Origin: Psychroflexus salarius
GTDB taxonomy: Bacteria; Bacteroidota; Bacteroidia; Flavobacteriales; Flavobacteriaceae
Direction of reading: 5' to 3'
Assembly: GCF_900129035.1 (NCBI RefSeq)
Contig: NZ_FQTW01000007.1
Coordinates: 54,462 to 118,461, forward strand
Length of the DNA: 64,000 bases
Shown piece by piece: positions 46,684 to 55,331 of this stretch. The position numbers were made by a program, and so were the translations under genes. How positions within the stretch are numbered: the first letter of the stretch is position 1; the number at the start of each line of letters is the position of its first letter. The notes below the pieces were generated by a model. It ran no database searches and was not told the DNA's origin. It saw nothing but the letters and a program-made list of their open reading frames with translations.

Positions 46684-46897
46684 AAATACCTATAAAAATT
46701 CCTTGTAATAGTCTTCAGTTGTCGGTCTTCAGTGATTAGTAAATCGTGAGTCGTAAATCGTGTAATAGAATAATGGTGTAATTGTGTAACAGTAAAATCG
46801 GTTGTCGGATGTCTGTTGACGGTTTTCGGTTTCCTGTTTTCGGTTATGGGTTAACTGGCAACGGTTTCCTGCTCTAAGTTTAAACTTGTTCATTTGG
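46684..46897. repeat. Word-repeat array after the RelE/ParE toxin
   Basis: Tandem CCTATAAAAAT, then GTCTTCAGTTGTCGGTCTTCAGTGA, GTGAGTCGTAAATCGTGTAATAG, GTAAAATCGGTTGTCGGATG and TTTTCGGTTTCCTG words. It is a single module in the same orientation as 45721-46120. Confidence 0.8.
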
Positions 46898-47305
46898 TTA
46901 AGCCTTTTTTTTATTGATTTGCCAATAGCCACCATTAGCGGGGCCGATTCTTTTGATTATGTTTTTGTATTGCAGTTCCTTGAGGTATCTTTGCACAGTT
47001 TTTTGTGTAAGACCCAGTAAACCTGACATTTGCTTGGCAGAGTATTTGGGGTTACTTCTGATAAACTCCACTATCTTTTTTTCATTTTCTGCGACATTTT
47101 CTACGACATTTTCTATGACATTTTCTATGACATTTTCTGTTTTTTTACCATATATCTTAACTAAAAAACCATTGCTTTGGTTTTGAAAATTGGGCTTTGG
47201 CAGTCCTGCTTCAGAACAATAATTAATAATACGCTTTATGCCTGAGCCATATTTTTCTATAAGCCCCATACTTCTATATATATCGGCAATCAACTTGTTT
47301 CGTGG
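46898..47305 (-). pseudogene. Truncated AlbA_2/RecG-like ATP-binding regulator, C-terminal part
   Basis: About 135 residues remain. The reading opens in PRNKLIADIYRSMGLIEKYGSGIKRI, the sequence normally deep inside such proteins (end of the HATPase_c_4 region, preceded by several hundred residues). It then has an Asn-Val repeat segment (ENVIENVIENVVENVAEN) and a C-terminal winged helix (YSAKQMSGLLGLTQKTVQRYLKEL). No ATG is available; only a TTG precedes IADIY. The break coincides with repeat sequence (GGTGTAAT at 47303-47311), so a repeat appears to have replaced the front. Confidence 0.75.
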
Positions 47306-47520
47306 TGTAATTGTGTAACAGTAAAATCGATTGTCGGTTGTCGGTTTTCAGTGAGTCGTGAATCGTGAATTGTGTAATAGTGTAATCGTATAGTGGTGTA
47401 GTAGTAAAATCGGTTTTCTGTTTTCTGTCTTCAGTTATCAGTAACCAGTGATTCGTAATTCTTTTGTTAGCTCAAAGCTTTAGGCAATAGACTTTAGGCT
47501 TTTTTACTTATTCGCAGATT
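47306..47520. repeat. Word-repeat array upstream of the truncated regulator
   Basis: GTGTAACAGTAAAATCGATTGTCGG, then TTTTCAGTGAGTCGTGAATCG and the core GTGTAATAGTGTAATCG..GTAGTAAAATCGG (about 47370-47411), followed by an inverted AAAGCTTTAGGCAATAGAC module (about 47462-47510) related to those at 18035 and 21050. Confidence 0.85.
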
Positions 47521-47537
47521 CGCATTTTATTTAATTC

Positions 47538-47790
47538 TTCTAAAACCTCAACACAACTTAAATCTTAAAACGGCCTATCGAGACGAAAGCGTAAAATTGA
47601 CAGCGAAATTGGTGTTTAATTTTAGACTGTTTGAGACTGATGAAAGAAGTCGAGTTTCTAAAATTTAGCCAATGAACCTACAATTTAGATTTTGTATCGT
47701 CAGCCTAGTCCCGAGTCCCGAAACATCGGGGCGGGATTGTTTCTCCCGAAACTTCGGGATTGCGTCAAGGCAAAATGAAAAGAAATTAAT
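47538..47790. repeat. Dispersed repeat X, copy 1
   Basis: Begins TAAAACCTCAACACAACTTAAA, continues AAAACGGCCTAT, AGACGAAAGCGTAAAATTG, GACTGTTTGAG..GAGTTTCTAAAATTTAG and AGCCTAGTCCCGA, and contains CCCGAAACATCGGG/CCCGAAACTTCGGG palindromes. Shares these blocks in order with 49073-49260. Preceded by an ATTCGCAGATTCGCATTTT leader also present before copy 3. No coding frame recognised. Confidence 0.75.
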
Positions 47791-48253
47791 TAGTTATCAG
47801 TTAAACGTGAATCGGTATCAGAGAACCGTGAATAGTGAATAGTGAATCGTGTAATGGAATAATGGTATAGTTGTGTAATAGTTCTCTGTTCTAGTTAATC
47901 CAAAACCTCAACACAACTTAAACCCAAAACGGCCTACTGAAAAATCAGCGTAAAATTTGACGTGATGGGTTCTGGTTCGCTGGCACTGAGCGAAGCCGAA
48001 GTGCTTATACTTAACTAAAAACATCAATATAAACTTAGCCGACTAATTTCAAGAAATACCTGTGGCTTTTGCCAAAGTGCATCACGATAGTGATCAGCAT
48101 GTAGCAAAAAAGACATCTCGACTCCGCTCGATGTTAAACCTAGAATTTTAGTCTGTTTACAGTTGTCGATTATCATTTAGCGGCTGTTGTACTACATACT
48201 GAAAAAATTCCGCAATTGAATTAAATTCCTTAATTTTATAAAAAAAATTCTAA
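47790..48253. repeat. Mixed repeat stretch including dispersed repeat X copy 2 (47901-48000)
   Basis: Word repeats (GAATAGTGAATAGTGAATCG, 47825-47880), then copy 2 of repeat X (CAAAACCTCAACACAACTTA ... AAAACGGCCTACTGA ... ATGGGTTC), then unfamiliar sequence with short TCGACTCCGCTCGA-type palindrome bases near 48118. No gene is seen. It ends at the start of the second antitoxin. Confidence 0.7.
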
Positions 48254-48469
48254 ATGGAAACGATACAAATTGATATACTTAATCCAAAGGCGAAAAAGCT
48301 ACTAAGAAATTTAGCTGACTTGAATTTGATAAAGATTAATAAAACTAAAAATAAATCTGACTTTTCAGATTTTCTACAAAAACTTAGATCCAAATCATCT
48401 GATGAAATTACACTTGACGAAATAACTGACGAAGTTGAGAAAGTGAGAAGTTCGCGATATGAGAAGTAA
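48254..48469 (+). CDS. Putative antitoxin paired with PIN toxin
   Basis: 71 residues. METIQIDILNPKAKKLLRNLADLNLI is a pattern common in Bacteroidota antitoxins paired with PIN-domain toxins (TIGR00305 group); the C-terminal part is charged and probably disordered (ITLDEITDEVEKVRSSRYEK). It overlaps the toxin gene by 11 nt. The binding of its own promoter is expected, not shown. Confidence 0.78.
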   Translation: METIQIDILNPKAKKLLRNLADLNLIKINKTKNKSDFSDFLQKLRSKSSDEITLDEITDEVEKVRSSRYEK

Positions 48470-48869
48470 AAAAATAATCCTAGATACGAATCTTTGGATT
48501 AGCTTTCTCATATCAAAAAAATTCAATTCTATTGACAAACTGATTGAAAACAATAAGATTACGTTAATTTTTTCAGATGAATTAATAAGTGAATTTGTAG
48601 AAGTAGTAAATCGACCTAAATTCAAAAAATATTTTTCAAAAAATGATATTGAGAAAATTCTTGACTATTTTGACCAATATGGAAAACTGGTAAAAGTAAA
48701 ATCTGACATCAAAATTTGTCGTGACGAAAAAGATAATTTTTTGCTTAATCTATCGATTGACTCTAAAGCTGATTACCTAATAACTGGAGATAATGATTTA
48801 TTAGTTTTAAAGAAAATTGAGAGAACTAAAATCATGAACTTTACTGACTTCTTAGAACACAAAGGATAA
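48459..48869 (+). CDS. PIN-domain toxin (putative TA toxin component, TIGR00305)
   Basis: 136 residues. PIN metal-binding acidic residues: IILDTNLWISFL (Asp9), ELISEFVEVV (Glu), CRDEKDNFLLNLSI (Asp) and DYLITGDNDLLVL (Asp), a complete four-acid ribonuclease site. It is expected to cleave RNA when freed from the antitoxin. On the plus strand in the repeat island, where a RelE/ParE pair has the same orientation. Confidence 0.88.
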   Translation: MRSKKIILDTNLWISFLISKKFNSIDKLIENNKITLIFSDELISEFVEVVNRPKFKKYFSKNDIEKILDYFDQYGKLVKVKSDIKICRDEKDNFLLNLSIDSKADYLITGDNDLLVLKKIERTKIMNFTDFLEHKG

Positions 48870-49072
48870 AAGTGCGTGGTACAACAGCGTATATATTTAT
48901 GGCTGATTTGTACTGAAACGAAAATTATAGTATTTTAAAAAATTAAAAGTTTAATCAGAAAGTCGAGCGGTTGTTTTCCCCCACCACAAACCATATACGC
49001 GAGACGTCGGTTATTTGCACATTCGCAGATTCTCATTTTTTGTGTATTCATTTAATTAAGCTCTAAAACCAC
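48870..49072. other. Gene-free stretch after the PIN toxin
   Basis: No ORF or RNA seen. It ends with an ATTCGCAGATTCTCATTTTT leader that also precedes copy 1 of dispersed repeat X. Confidence 0.5.
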
Positions 49073-49260
49073 AACACAACTTAAACCTTAAAACGGCCTA
49101 CTGAAAAATCAGCGTAAAATTTGACGTGATGGGTTCGTGAAATTTCAGACTGTTTGAGTTCCATTTGTAAAATGGAATGAGTTTCTGAAATTTAGAAGCC
49201 GAACTATAAATTTAGCTTAGTTTTCATAAGCCTAGTCCCGATGCTTCGGGATTTGTTTCG
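49073..49260. repeat. Dispersed repeat X, copy 3
   Basis: CTAAAACCACAACACAACTT, AAAACGGCCTACTGAAAAATC, GCGTAAAATTTGACGTGATG, GACTGTTTGAG..GAGTTTCTGAAATTTAG and GCCTAGTCCCGATGCTTCGG, in the same order as copy 1 and, for the first third, as copy 2. Copies 2 and 3 share the CCTACTGAAAAATCAGCG segment exactly. Confidence 0.75.
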
Positions 49261-49359
49261 TTTTTTCATCAATGGAAATCGAGGAACGAGATTCATGAAC
49301 ACTTAACACAACTACGACTAAGGTGAACTAAAAAATGAAAGGACATTCATAGTCAGTTG

Positions 49360-50482
49360 TCAGTTTTCAGTGAATCGTGATTCATAAATCGTGTAATGTT
49401 TTAATAGTGTAATTGTAGTCGAATAATAGTAAAATCCATTGTCGGATGTCTGTTGTCGATTTTCAGTGAGTCGTGAATCGTAAATTGTGTAATAGTGTAA
49501 TCGTATAGTGGTGTAGTAGTAAAATCGGTTTTCAGTTTTCAGTGAATCGTGATTCGTGAATAGTGTAATAGTGTAATCGTATAGTGGTGTAGTAGTAAAA
49601 TCGTTTGTCGGTTTTCAGTGATTCGTGATTTGTGAAATGGTGTAATTGTGTAGTCGAATAATAGTAAAATCGGTTGTCGGATGTCTGTTGTCGATTTTCA
49701 GTGAATCGTGATTCATAAATTGTGTAATGGTATAATGGTGTAATTGTGTAATAGTAAAATCGGTTTTCAGTTTTCAGTGAGTCGTGAATCGTAAATTGTG
49801 TAATAGTGTAATCGTATAGTGGTGTAGTAGTAAAATCGGTTTTCAGTTTTCAGTGAATCGTGATTCGTGAATTGTGTAATAGTGTAATCGTATAGTGGTG
49901 TAGTAGTAAAATCGGTTTTCAGTTTTCAGTGAAGCGTGATTCGTGAATTGTGTAATGGAATAATAGTATAGTCGAATAATAGTGTAATAGTGTAATCGTA
50001 TAGTGGTGTAGTAGTAAAATCGTTTGTCGGTTTTCAGTGATTCGTGAATTGTGTAATAGTGTAATCGTATAGTGGTGTAGTAGTAAAATCGGTTTTCAGT
50101 TTTCAGTGAGTCGTGAATTGTGAATTGTGTAATAGTGTAATCGTATAGTGGTGTAGTAGTAAAATCGGTTTTCAGTTTTCAGTGAATCGTGATTCGTGAA
50201 TAGTGTAATGGAATAATAGTATAGTCGAATAATAGTGTAATAGTGTAATCGTATAGTGGTGTAGTAGTAAAATCTGTTTTCAGTGAATCGTGATTCGTGA
50301 ATTGTGTAATAGTGTAATCGTATAGTGGTGTAGTAGTAAAATCGGTTTTCAGTTTTCAGTTAACCGTGATTAGTGAAGCGTGATTCGTCGCGAGTGAGTC
50401 GTTAAAACTCTTTTCTTGACTTTCAATTAAAGTCTGTGGACTATAGACTGTAGACTAGGGACTGTTGACTATTAATTAAAGA
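49360..50482. repeat. Largest word-repeat array: nine copies of the GTGTAATAG core module
   Basis: Direct modules roughly 65-110 bp apart (one wider gap holds divergent copies). Each runs TTTTCAGTGA, then GTGATTCGTGAATTG-type 7-mers, then the near-invariant core from GTGTAATAGTGTAATCG through GGTGTAGTAGTAAAATCG (core starts near 49490, 49566, 49801, 49878, 49985, 50054, 50130, 50239 and 50308), then a TTTTCAGTTTTCAGTGA turn. Variant modules carry TGTCGGATGTCTGTTGTCG or GGAATAATAGTATAGTCG insertions. The right end is GACTGTAGACTAGGGACTG, up to the next stop codon. No ORF. Confidence 0.93.
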
Positions 50483-51703
50483 CTACTCACCATATTTTCT
50501 ATATAAATCTAAATATTTGTGTGTGGTATGTTTAAAATCAAATGTTGATGCATGTTCAATAGCAGCACTTGACATTGTCTGATAGACGTCTTTATTTTCG
50601 ATTATGTATTTTACTTTTTCTGCTAATGCAATGTGATTGCGATCTTCTACAGCATAACCTGTTTCACCTTCAACAATCGTATCTGGAAAACCACCTGATT
50701 GAAAGCCAATAACTGGTAAACCAGACGCTTGTGCTTCTAAAGACACTAAACCAAAGGCTTCTCGCCTACCATTTACATCATCATAAGTTGATGGCATCAT
50801 AAATACATCTGAGTCTTGTAAATATGAAATAATTTCATCTTGTGATTTTGAACCTTCAAAAATGACGTGTTCGCATAAATTGAGTTTCTTTACCTCAGCT
50901 TCTAAAATAGGCCTGTAATTACCTTCACCTATTAAAGTGTATTTAATGTTATAGCCAAGACTAATTAATTCTTTTACTGCTCTAACGGCATAAATTTGTC
51001 CTTTTAATTGCACTAAACGCCCGACGGTGATGAGCTGAATTTCTGAATTGCTATTGATGGTTTTAACTTGTCCTTTAAATTGATTAACATCTATCCCAAT
51101 AGGAATCACATGAATAAGAGATGCTTCTACACCAAGTTTTATGACTTCTTGCTTTAAATAATTGGAGTTAGTGGTAACCGCCACTACGTGCTTTTTATAA
51201 AATTCTGCGTATTTCGATTGAAAGCTTTGTTGTGTATCTAAAAAAGCATCGTAACCATGATAGGTAACGATACATTTAGGGTTCATATATTTTATTTTGG
51301 AAAGCTGTACTATTGTTGGGTACAAAGCATTATTAAAATGGACGTGCAGAAGACCTTTTTTAAAATTTTTATACTGAATTAAGGTGGCTAAAGGCGATAA
51401 GTTTTTTTTCCGTTTGAGTTTGTAATAAGGATAGATTGAACGAAGAATTTTAAAATTTAACAAGGCCAAACCAATTTGTACAAGTTTCTTGAATTTATTT
51501 TTTGAAAAATGAAAAGGTTGTACAAGATCTTCTTCTATATGATTGGTTTTTAAAAGTTGGGCTTGTGAAGAGTTTTCTAAACCCAAATACTTATCAGTAT
51601 AAATCTTAATATTAAAACCTTTTTGCTTGGCATATACCAAATTAGAAACAATAAAAGTTTCTGAAATTTGAGGAAAGGATTTGAGTTTAAAGTAAATTTT
51701 CAT
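50483..51703 (-). CDS. Glycosyltransferase family 4
   Basis: 406 residues. KSFPQISETFIVSNLVYAKQKGF at the start, LHVHFNNALYPTIVQL and VTYHGYDAF in the N-terminal domain; LITVGRLVQLKGQIYAVRAV and SDVFMMPSTYDDVNGRREAFGLVSLEAQASGLPV (about 299-332) in the donor domain, as in colanic-acid-type GT4 enzymes. Last gene of the wzt sub-operon; it overlaps the hydrolase gene by 17 nt. The repeat array starts right behind its stop codon. Confidence 0.9.
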   Translation of the reverse strand: MKIYFKLKSFPQISETFIVSNLVYAKQKGFNIKIYTDKYLGLENSSQAQLLKTNHIEEDLVQPFHFSKNKFKKLVQIGLALLNFKILRSIYPYYKLKRKKNLSPLATLIQYKNFKKGLLHVHFNNALYPTIVQLSKIKYMNPKCIVTYHGYDAFLDTQQSFQSKYAEFYKKHVVAVTTNSNYLKQEVIKLGVEASLIHVIPIGIDVNQFKGQVKTINSNSEIQLITVGRLVQLKGQIYAVRAVKELISLGYNIKYTLIGEGNYRPILEAEVKKLNLCEHVIFEGSKSQDEIISYLQDSDVFMMPSTYDDVNGRREAFGLVSLEAQASGLPVIGFQSGGFPDTIVEGETGYAVEDRNHIALAEKVKYIIENKDVYQTMSSAAIEHASTFDFKHTTHKYLDLYRKYGE

Positions 51704-52337
51704 TAAGGATTTCAGTTAATATGCCTTTATCTTTTAATGATTTTACGAGATTATGACCACCAAAACTGTAAGAATAAAGATTACATGATTTTAATTTACT
51801 TAGCCTTTCTGAATGAATTTTATCCAATTTATCGGTTGTGGAATAATAAATTGAATAAATAGTACTATTTTTTGACTTTGTTTTTAATAGAAGTCTTTTA
51901 AGATTTAAATAATTTTTTGATACAATACTATTTATCTGGTCAGACCAACGTTTATCACCATAATACGCTCTTCTGTATCTAGATATAAATGTTTGTGGAG
52001 AAAATGATATAACTCGATCAACATTTAACAAAGCACCAAACATAATTGCGGCAAAACCACCCATTGAGTTACCTATGAATATAACTTTTTTATAATCTCT
52101 AATTATATTTTCAATCTCGGATTTCAAGCTTTCAAAATTAGGCTTTGAATTTATACCGTCTTGATACCATGATTGATTGGGGTCTATTATAAAAGCTTGA
52201 TCACAATTATATTTTATAAGTATATTTTTAAATTCAAATCTTGGCATGCCTATACCCATTTTTATACCTCCAAATGTTATAACTATTACATCACTCCCTT
52301 TTTTAAAAAGTAATATGTCTTTTGTCTCTTCAGCCAT
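51687..52337 (-). CDS. Alpha/beta-hydrolase-like protein
   Basis: 216 residues. The nucleophile elbow KKVIFIGNSMGGFAAIMFG (Gly-x-Ser-x-Gly, Ser about 91) and a late FGGHNLVKSL (His about 197) outline an alpha/beta-hydrolase. An acidic partner is probably in YYSTTDKLD. Possibly an esterase acting on the polysaccharide or lipid intermediate; not assignable. No signal peptide, so cytoplasmic. Overlaps genes on both sides (8 and 17 nt). Confidence 0.7.
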   Translation of the reverse strand: MAEETKDILLFKKGSDVIVITFGGIKMGIGMPRFEFKNILIKYNCDQAFIIDPNQSWYQDGINSKPNFESLKSEIENIIRDYKKVIFIGNSMGGFAAIMFGALLNVDRVISFSPQTFISRYRRAYYGDKRWSDQINSIVSKNYLNLKRLLLKTKSKNSTIYSIYYSTTDKLDKIHSERLSKLKSCNLYSYSFGGHNLVKSLKDKGILTEILNENLL

Positions 52338-53040
52338 AATATTTAACTAAAGTAGAATTGATATTTATGTATTCTTTGAACAATTTAAGTTCAGATTCGG
52401 TGTATTGCCCTGACCAAGAATTAACTTTAGCTTTATTAGGTAACAATCCTGTAGGCTTTTTTATAATATTTAACTTAGATTTTGATAATTTTGGTTTAAA
52501 CTTAAAATTAAACCTTTTAATTTTTAAATATGTTTTGTACGGATTTTTTATTAAGTCTTCATAATGTACAATCAATATTTTTTTTTCTTGCTCTGAAAAT
52601 TTAATCCATTCATCACAGTGTTTAGCCCAATGCTCAAAAATGGTAAGCTTTTCATTTGTTTTTTTAGATGGGCTGCCTGTCCAATCTAATGGTGTGTTTA
52701 AAAAATCTGAAAATGAAATGGTTTCATCAATATCTTTATGTAAAAAATTAGGTGTTTTCCAAATTGAATAGGCTACTGCTCTACCATCTCTAATTATATA
52801 AATACCTGGACTTTTAAAATTCTTAATACTAGGGAAGAAATGATGCCCAAAAAGTTTCCCGTAAGAATTACCATCTTCTTTAACTTTGCGGTTAGACCAA
52901 TGTCCCCAAGCAACTTGATCTAAAGACAGATCTTTATCTTGATAAAAATTTTTAGCTAAAAAAGCTTCTAAAAAATGTGTCCCAGACCTTGGATGCGAAT
53001 AAACTTTCAATAAGTCTTTTTTAAAAAAATTAAAAATCAT
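52330..53040 (-). CDS. Sulfotransferase family protein
   Basis: 236 residues. 5'-phosphosulfate loop LLKVYSHPRSGTHFLEAFL (about 8-26); 3'-phosphate segment GIYIIRDGRAVAYSIWK (about 96-112), and a late NSWSGQYTESELKLFKEYI. This matches Sulfotransfer_1-like carbohydrate enzymes. Its start overlaps the next sulfotransferase gene by 11 nt. Third of four PAPS-dependent enzymes in the locus. Confidence 0.86.
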   Translation of the reverse strand: MIFNFFKKDLLKVYSHPRSGTHFLEAFLAKNFYQDKDLSLDQVAWGHWSNRKVKEDGNSYGKLFGHHFFPSIKNFKSPGIYIIRDGRAVAYSIWKTPNFLHKDIDETISFSDFLNTPLDWTGSPSKKTNEKLTIFEHWAKHCDEWIKFSEQEKKILIVHYEDLIKNPYKTYLKIKRFNFKFKPKLSKSKLNIIKKPTGLLPNKAKVNSWSGQYTESELKLFKEYININSTLVKYYG

Positions 53041-53719
53041 AGTTCATCATTTTTAATTCTCGAGCCCAAATAATGTCAATTTTTCTTTTAACTTGTTGAT
53101 TAATTAATTTGCTATAGTGTGTATTTTTTTCTCTAAATTGAGATTTTAATTTTTTAGGTGGCAACTTTAATGGATTATCTAAATTTAACTTATCAGAAAT
53201 TATCATAATAGATTCATCTAAGTTTTCAAATTTAAAAATGTCATCAACAGCAATATTTTTTCCTATAGTATATTGATCAAATCCTTTAATAATTTCAAGT
53301 TCTCCTTTATTAATAAACTCTAATAAAGAACTATATTTTTGAAAACCACCATGATGATAAAACAAAGAAACTAATTTATCATATGGGTTACGCTCAAAAC
53401 AAAACTTATAATAACTATCATAGATATCTTTACCTAGGTACCTTTTAATCTCAGAAGATGACATATGATTGTAAAATCGCTTTCTCTTTCCTGTACATAA
53501 AAATTTTAAGAAATCTTTTTTGTTGTATTTAGAAAAAGGTATGTTGTAATTAATTGCACTCTGATAACCTAATTTTTTGCGATACTCTTCATCAGAAGAA
53601 GTTATAGGCGTGATGATATCGTTTTCATCACATAATTGACTCAAAGCGATTTCTAGTGTGGTACTCGCTGTTTTTTGGGTCTTAATAAAGATGAACTTAT
53701 ACTTATGATTAACTATCAT
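53030..53719 (-). CDS. Sulfotransferase family 2-like protein
   Basis: 229 residues from the ATG at 53717-53719; a seven-codon longer TTG start is disfavoured because the ATG overlaps the wzt stop by 11 nt, the local pattern. The PAPS loop is YKFIFIKTQKTASTTLEIAL (about 6-25) with KFCFERNPYDKLVSLFYHH as the 3'-phosphate region, typical of the heparan 2-O/Sulfotransfer_2 group. It probably sulfates a sugar hydroxyl; acceptor unknown. Confidence 0.84.
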   Translation of the reverse strand: MIVNHKYKFIFIKTQKTASTTLEIALSQLCDENDIITPITSSDEEYRKKLGYQSAINYNIPFSKYNKKDFLKFLCTGKRKRFYNHMSSSEIKRYLGKDIYDSYYKFCFERNPYDKLVSLFYHHGGFQKYSSLLEFINKGELEIIKGFDQYTIGKNIAVDDIFKFENLDESIMIISDKLNLDNPLKLPPKKLKSQFREKNTHYSKLINQQVKRKIDIIWARELKMMNYDF

Positions 53720-54992
53720 ATCTTGAAAATTTGTAATCAATTAAAACGCCTTCTTTTGATATTTGTTCTCTGCCAGTTGAATAAAAATCACCACCAACTA
53801 CCGTAAATTCAAAAGCTTGTTCAATATCATCAAGTATGCCGTTTTCGTAAAAACAGCTTAATTGAATATTATATTCGCCTATTGGTAGAGGAAAATTAGG
53901 TATCTCAAGAATAATGTAATCGTTCATCGTATGTTTAATGTCAAAAAAATCATCTTGAAAAAAATTATTACATAAAAATCTAATATTCTGGTTGGAATCT
54001 ATAAATCGTAATCTAAAAGCAACTTTTTTAATATCTTTTTTTGAAGTAAACCCTATCTTAAAATAGTACTTTTCACCAGAAAGTAAATTTTTTAATTCTT
54101 TCTTATTCTCAGAGTTAATTTGAATATCTGTAAACTTAAAAATATTCCCTCCTGTTCTATCTTCTCTATCTTTTAATTTTTTAAACCTCTCTTTTTTAGA
54201 ACTCGACAAATAATAATCCACACTTTCCTCCGCTGTCCCTTCAAATACAGAAGTCCCATTTTCAAGCACAACGCCTCTTGTACATAAACTCTTCACAGCT
54301 GCCATATTATGACTCACAAATAAGACCGTGCGACCGCCAGTGCCAGAAATGTCTTTCATTTTACCAATTGCTTTTTTTTGGAATTCGGCATCGCCTACGG
54401 CTAAAACTTCATCAACCACTAAAATATCAGGTTCTAAATGCGCCGCCACCGCAAAGGCTAAACGTACACGCATTCCGGAAGAATACCGCTTCACAGGTGT
54501 ATCTACATACATGGCACAACCGGAGAAGTCAATAATCTCGTCTTCCTTGGCTTTAATTTCACTTTTGGTCATGCCTAAAATAGCACCATTGAGGTAAATA
54601 TTTTCTCTTCCTGTGAGTTCTGGGTGAAAGCCAGTACCTACTTCTAGCAGTGAAGCAATACGGCCTTTGGTTTTAATGCTACCTGTGGTGGGCATGGTGA
54701 CCCGCGATAAAATTTTTAATAAGGTTGATTTACCGGCGCCGTTCTTCCCAATAATCCCCAGAACTTCGCCTTCTTGCACATCAAAATTGATATCCCGCAA
54801 GGCCCAAACATAGTCGCTTTCAGCTTTTTTAGAGCGGTCGTTTTCAGCGCCAATTTTCAAGTATGGATCATCTTTCCCGCGTACGCGGTGCCACCAACGG
54901 TTGAGGTCGTGACCCAAAGTGCCCGTCCCTACCAAACCTAAGCGGTATTGTTTAGAGATGTTTTTAGCGGTTAGTATTGTTTTACTCATCAT
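53709..54992 (-). CDS. wzt: Polysaccharide ABC exporter ATP-binding protein, Wzt type
   Basis: 427 residues. Walker A GKNGAGKST (82-90), signature YSSGMRVRLAFA (170-181), Walker B ILVVDE (190-195), switch VSHNM. The N-terminal extension GTGTLGHDLNRWWHRVRGKDDPY is common in flavobacterial exporters. From about residue 270 a C-terminal beta domain (FTDIQINSENKKELKNLL..) resembles Wzt C-terminal carbohydrate-binding domains that read a chain-end modification. Partner permease wzm is at 55929, split from it by the S23 unit and repeats. Confidence 0.9.
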   Translation of the reverse strand: MMSKTILTAKNISKQYRLGLVGTGTLGHDLNRWWHRVRGKDDPYLKIGAENDRSKKAESDYVWALRDINFDVQEGEVLGIIGKNGAGKSTLLKILSRVTMPTTGSIKTKGRIASLLEVGTGFHPELTGRENIYLNGAILGMTKSEIKAKEDEIIDFSGCAMYVDTPVKRYSSGMRVRLAFAVAAHLEPDILVVDEVLAVGDAEFQKKAIGKMKDISGTGGRTVLFVSHNMAAVKSLCTRGVVLENGTSVFEGTAEESVDYYLSSSKKERFKKLKDREDRTGGNIFKFTDIQINSENKKELKNLLSGEKYYFKIGFTSKKDIKKVAFRLRFIDSNQNIRFLCNNFFQDDFFDIKHTMNDYIILEIPNFPLPIGEYNIQLSCFYENGILDDIEQAFEFTVVGGDFYSTGREQISKEGVLIDYKFSRYDS

Positions 54993-54997
54993 TATTT

Positions 54998-55092
54998 CTT
55001 TTCAGTGTAGTATAGTGGTTTAGTGGTATAGTGGTGTAGTGGTGTAGTGGTGTAGTGGTGTAGTGGTGTAGTGGTGTAGTGGTGTAGTGGTA
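54998..55092. repeat. Tandem octamer GGTGTAGT (seven perfect copies) upstream of wzt
   Basis: After TTTTCAGTGTAGTATAGTGG, the octamer GGTGTAGT repeats perfectly seven times at 55033-55088. It begins only 5 nt from the wzt start codon, so the wzt leader is made of repeat sequence. Confidence 0.95.
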
Positions 55093-55149
55093 AGATAAAT
55101 TTTCTTTCTCCATGATCAATCAATTACTATTTTTTTCTCTACAATTTCT

Positions 55150-55331
55150 GCATTTTTCCATTACACAATTATACCATTCTTCCATTACACTATCAGACTA
55201 TTCCTCTATTACTCAATTATTCCATTACACTACTACACTACTACTCCATTCTACCATTCCTCCATTCTACTATTCCTCCACTACACAAATCTTCTATTAC
55301 TCTATTACACTATTCTTCAACTCAACCATCT
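55150..55331. repeat. Word repeats in inverted orientation next to the second S23 gene
   Basis: CCATTACACAATTATACCATTC, CTATTACTC, CCATTACACTACTACAC and CTATTACACTATTC words; this is the reverse complement of the GTGTAATAG/GTGTAGTAG family. With 54998-55092 it forms a large imperfect inverted repeat around a 57-nt centre. A 78-residue plus-strand frame here is only repeat translation. Confidence 0.9.

Noticed and set aside
49360..50482. CRISPR array
   Set aside because: Repeat cores are longer than the gaps, the gaps are themselves repeat words, lengths are irregular, and no cas genes are present.
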